Origin: Thermoflexia bacterium
Lineage (GTDB): Bacteria; Chloroflexota; Anaerolineae; B4-G1
Length of the DNA: 32,355 bases
Direction of reading: 5' to 3'
Assembly (NCBI GenBank): GCA_011192155.1
Contig: DUEK01000016.1
Location: 1 to 32,355 of the forward strand
Below the pieces are notes generated by a model that searched no databases, was not told where the DNA came from, and was given only the letters and a program-made list of their open reading frames with translations. Within the stretch, counting starts at the first letter, position 1; every line of letters starts with the position of its first letter. Position numbers and translations under genes: made by a program. Of this stretch, positions 30,265-32,355 are shown one piece after another.

Positions 30265-30497
30265 TTCTCTGCCGGACACTTTTGCCAAGTTTCTGTTACA
30301 CAGAGATTCACGGAGGATTCACAGAGATGCCTGTCTGCCGACAGGCAGGCACAGAAATTCTTTGCAGGAATTTGCCAGTACGAAGTGACTCTTTTGTTAG
30401 ATCATCCAAATTTCAACATCTCAGTGTATCTCTGTGCCTTCTCTGCGCTCTCTGTGTAACTGATTTTGGCCTCTTTGAAAAAGTGTCCGGTAGTGAA
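30265..30497 (+). repeat. Family D MITE-like element, copy D2
   Basis: Terminal inverted repeats TTCTCTGCCGGACACTTTT (30265-30283) and AAAAGTGTCCGGTAGTGAA (30479-30497), 17 of 19 matching. It is flanked by exact 8-base direct repeats TTCGAGGC (30257-30264 and 30498-30505). The interior contains facing CACAGAG-type repeats, the empty B target site (about 30417-30429) and a 24-base palindromic insertion at 30328-30351 absent from D1. Confidence 0.9.
30328..30351. repeat. 24-base palindromic micro-insertion in D2
   Basis: TGCCTGTC and GACAGGCA face each other across a TGCC loop, followed by a repeated GGCA. The corresponding place in D1 lacks it, so it was added to D2 or lost from D1. Confidence 0.6.
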
Positions 30498-30516
30498 TTC
30501 GAGGCGACCACTTTTC

Positions 30517-30607
30517 CACCACAGAGGCACAGAGGACACGGAATGGGGTATTTTTGTGTTTTCTCTGTGCTCTCTGTGTCTCTGTGGTGAGATGTGGGTA
30601 ATCACCA
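30517..30607 (+). repeat. Family C element, partial copy C2
   Basis: The right terminus ATGTGGGTAATCACCA (30592-30607) matches C1 at 15 of 16 bases. The internal arms CACCACAGAGGCACAGAG (30517-30534) and CTCTGTGTCTCTGTGGTG (30572-30589) pair over 18 bases with one G-T. The left terminus seen in C1 is not recognisable. The element ends 11 bases before the glnA -35 box. Confidence 0.75.
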
Positions 30608-30618
30608 GAAGCGGCGAC

Positions 30619-30647
30619 TTGACGGAAAATCTACTTGTCGGTATACT
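30619..30647 (+). promoter_or_regulatory. Promoter of glnA
   Basis: -35 TTGACG (30619-30624), a 17-base spacer and -10 TATACT (30642-30647). Predicted start near 30654; leader of about 36 bases with GAAGGGGAG as ribosome-binding site. The box pair is the same as at the surface glycosidase promoter. No GlnR-type operator was recognised. Confidence 0.82.
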
Positions 30648-30689
30648 TGCGCCAGTTTTATTCATCATGTGCGAAGGGGAGATGTTGAA

Positions 30690-32027
30690 ATGGCAGGTAT
30701 GACAGCCCAGGATGTTCTAAAGCTCGCGAGGGAACAGCAAGTCAAGTTCATCCATCTTCAGTTCACCGATGTGGTGGGTGTGGTCAAAGGGATCACCATC
30801 CCTGGCGACCAACTGGAGAGAGCTTTTAGTAAGGGAGTCTGGTTCGATGGCTCATCCATTCAGGGATTCGCCCGCATCGCCGAGAGCGACATGTATCTCG
30901 TGCCCGATCCTTCCACTTTTAGGATCATCCCTTGGGAAAGCGAAGAGGGAGCGGTGACGGCCCGCATAATCTGCGACGTGCACACCCCCACCGGCGACCC
31001 CTTTCCGGGAGATCCGCGCCGGGTGCTAAAGCGGGCTATTGAGAAGGCGGAGGGGATGGGGTTCGACTATAACACCGGCCCTGAGCTGGAATTTTTCCTT
31101 TTCTACCTCAATGGGGATGGCAGCCCGGCCTTGATGCCCCACGATAGAGGGGGATACTTTGACTATTCCACCGACCAGGCTATTACCGTCCGCAAGGGAA
31201 TGGTCGCCGCGCTCCAGGCCTTGGGTATCGTGGTGGAGGCCAGCCATCACGAAGCCGCTCCCGGTCAGCACGAGATTGACTTTCAGTACGCCGATGCTTT
31301 GACAGCGGCCGACAATTCGATCACTTTCAAATACGTGCTCAAGGCCGTCGCCAAGCGCCATAACCTGCACGCCACCTTTATGCCCAAACCCATCGCCGGT
31401 ATCAGCGGCTCGGGCATGCACGTCCACCAGAGCTTTTACGATGCTGCCGGGAAGAACGTCTTTGCCGACACGAAGGACGAGTTCGGACTTTCCACCATAG
31501 CCAGACAGTACATTGCCGGCCAGTTGTACCACGCGCGGGCAATTTGCGCCGTGCTCGCTCCTTTGGTCAACTCGTACAAGCGCTTGGTCCCCGGCTATGA
31601 GGCTCCCGTGTACGTCAGTTGGGCGCGCATCAACCGTTCGGCCCTCATCCGGGTGCCCAAGGTAACAGACGCGCAGGCGACGCGGCTGGAACTGCGCTGC
31701 CCTGACCCCAGTTGCAACCCCTATCTAGCCTTTGCCGTCATGCTCTACGCCGGGTTGGACGGCATCGAAAAGGGGATGACTCCGCCCGATGCTTTGGAGT
31801 GGAACCTGTACGACCTGGACGAGACGCGGCGGCAAGCGCGGAACGTGGAGATGCTGCCCGGTTCGCTGAAGGAGGCGCTGGATTATCTGGCGGAGGATGA
31901 GGTGATTCAAGACGCTTTGGGGCCGCACGTTTACGAGCGGTTTGTCAGGGCCAAGACGCAGGAGTGGGATGAGTATCGCCTCACGGTGAGTTCTTGGGAA
32001 ATCGAGCGCTACCTGGCGACTTATTAA
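30690..32027 (+). CDS. glnA: Glutamine synthetase, type I
   Basis: A 445-residue enzyme making glutamine from glutamate, ammonia and ATP; type I enzymes form dodecamers. The beta-grasp domain has WFDGSSIQGFARIAESDM. The catalytic domain has GPELEFFLF, HHEAAPGQHEIDF, GSGMHVHQSFYD, VPGYEAPVYVSWARINRSALIR and the CPDPSCNPYLAFA metal/ATP site. The length fits the shorter GSI-alpha branch. A Tyr in WNLYDLDETRR sits where GSI-beta enzymes are adenylylated, but the surrounding residues are not the classical site, so this control is unlikely. The ATG at 30690 follows a good ribosome-binding site; the longer frame to 30594 runs into element C2 and the promoter. It is monocistronic as far as visible. 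Confidence 0.96.
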   Translation: MAGMTAQDVLKLAREQQVKFIHLQFTDVVGVVKGITIPGDQLERAFSKGVWFDGSSIQGFARIAESDMYLVPDPSTFRIIPWESEEGAVTARIICDVHTPTGDPFPGDPRRVLKRAIEKAEGMGFDYNTGPELEFFLFYLNGDGSPALMPHDRGGYFDYSTDQAITVRKGMVAALQALGIVVEASHHEAAPGQHEIDFQYADALTAADNSITFKYVLKAVAKRHNLHATFMPKPIAGISGSGMHVHQSFYDAAGKNVFADTKDEFGLSTIARQYIAGQLYHARAICAVLAPLVNSYKRLVPGYEAPVYVSWARINRSALIRVPKVTDAQATRLELRCPDPSCNPYLAFAVMLYAGLDGIEKGMTPPDALEWNLYDLDETRRQARNVEMLPGSLKEALDYLAEDEVIQDALGPHVYERFVRAKTQEWDEYRLTVSSWEIERYLATY

Positions 32028-32129
32028 AAATACAGCAACGACTCGCCTAAAAAAGGGGGGACAATTTCTCAACTCCATGCGAATGTGATACAATGGTGCA
32101 AACTTCCATTATAGCTCAAGGAGTTCCAA

Positions 32130-32355
32130 ATGTTTGCGCCAAACAATCAGCATTTCCAGATATCCATGTTCGGCAGCATCAACTCTCTCCCAGAAAATCT
32201 ACAGAAACGGTTGGAAGAATCCTGGGCAGATGATTTTTACAGCAAATACTTTGTGCGGATGGACGAAAAGCCCTTCGCTGCACTCTATTCCGACGAGCCT
32301 TCTCGTCCTAACATTCCAGTCAACGTCTTGGTAGGATTGGAAACACTTAAATCGG
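32130..32355 (+). CDS. Transposase, N-terminal part (IS1182 / DUF772-like), cut by window end
   Basis: An open frame from ATG 32130, with AAGGAG at 32118-32123, runs off the right edge after 75 residues. The N-terminus MFAPNNQHFQISMFGS, then FYSKYFVRMDEKPFAALY and RPNIPVNVLVGLETLK, is the typical start of DDE transposases with the DUF772-type N-terminal domain (IS1182 or related). The catalytic domain lies outside the window. The G-run near 32056 may be part of the left terminal repeat of the IS, but this cannot be tested here. It is the only transposase seen and is not obviously related to the MITE-like families. Confidence 0.85.
   Translation, partial: MFAPNNQHFQISMFGSINSLPENLQKRLEESWADDFYSKYFVRMDEKPFAALYSDEPSRPNIPVNVLVGLETLKS

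Noticed and set aside
17058-30607. Recurrent CACAGAG and GCAAAG units in C and D considered as a CRISPR-like array.
   Set aside because: Units are short, irregular and face each other as inverted arms; there are no constant-length spacers and no cas genes.

Overview
The window looks like a chromosomal segment of an uncultured or little-studied Chloroflexota bacterium (Anaerolineae or Caldilineae type). This is inferred from a YidC without a periplasmic domain, very large multi-GAF histidine kinases, a secreted enzyme anchored through a Thr-Pro-rich stalk, receiver-Ser/Thr-kinase fusions, and a high load of short non-coding mobile repeats. No rRNA, tRNA or CRISPR array was seen.

Layout. 1-2940 (minus): the conserved rpmH-rnpA-yidD-yidC block, with a PQQ-propeller lipoprotein gene between yidD and yidC and a strong rpmH promoter. 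2994-5323 (minus): a two-gene exopolysaccharide operon (family 2 glycosyltransferase, then a polyprenyl-phosphate sugar transferase). 6219-14801 (plus): membrane sensor kinase, YchF, DinB-like protein, aldo-keto reductase, DUF362/ferredoxin protein, a small membrane protein and a GH3-like adenylating enzyme. 14803-16982 (minus): a membrane protein and a cell-surface glycosidase-like protein. 17617-19257 (plus): an IorA-like thiamine-diphosphate oxidoreductase. 19265-26389 (minus): a four-gene signalling operon. 26974-29566: a convergent FAD oxidoreductase and adenylosuccinate lyase pair. 30690-32027: glutamine synthetase. At the right edge a transposase gene is cut by the window end.

Most novel system candidates. 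(1) The signalling operon: a receiver-6xGAF-histidine kinase, a lone receiver, a receiver-Ser/Thr kinase and a receiver fused to a C-terminal death-like effector-associated (EAD) domain. Three of the four receivers form a recognisable subfamily. This suggests a branched phosphorelay feeding both Ser/Thr phosphorylation and an EAD adaptor, whose partners would lie elsewhere in the genome. (2) A nested community of MITE-like elements: families A (5 copies), B (3), C (2) and D (2), plus singletons E, F and G. They have terminal inverted repeats, and several have target duplications visible by eye. An empty-site comparison inside the window proves the B insertion. Elements sit repeatedly beside -35 boxes or inside 5' leaders, so the insertion history of the 17.0-17.6 kb promoter region can be reconstructed.

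Gene starts were moved from the longest open frame where ribosome-binding sites, promoter positions or family length argued for it. All family names come from motif reading, without database searches.
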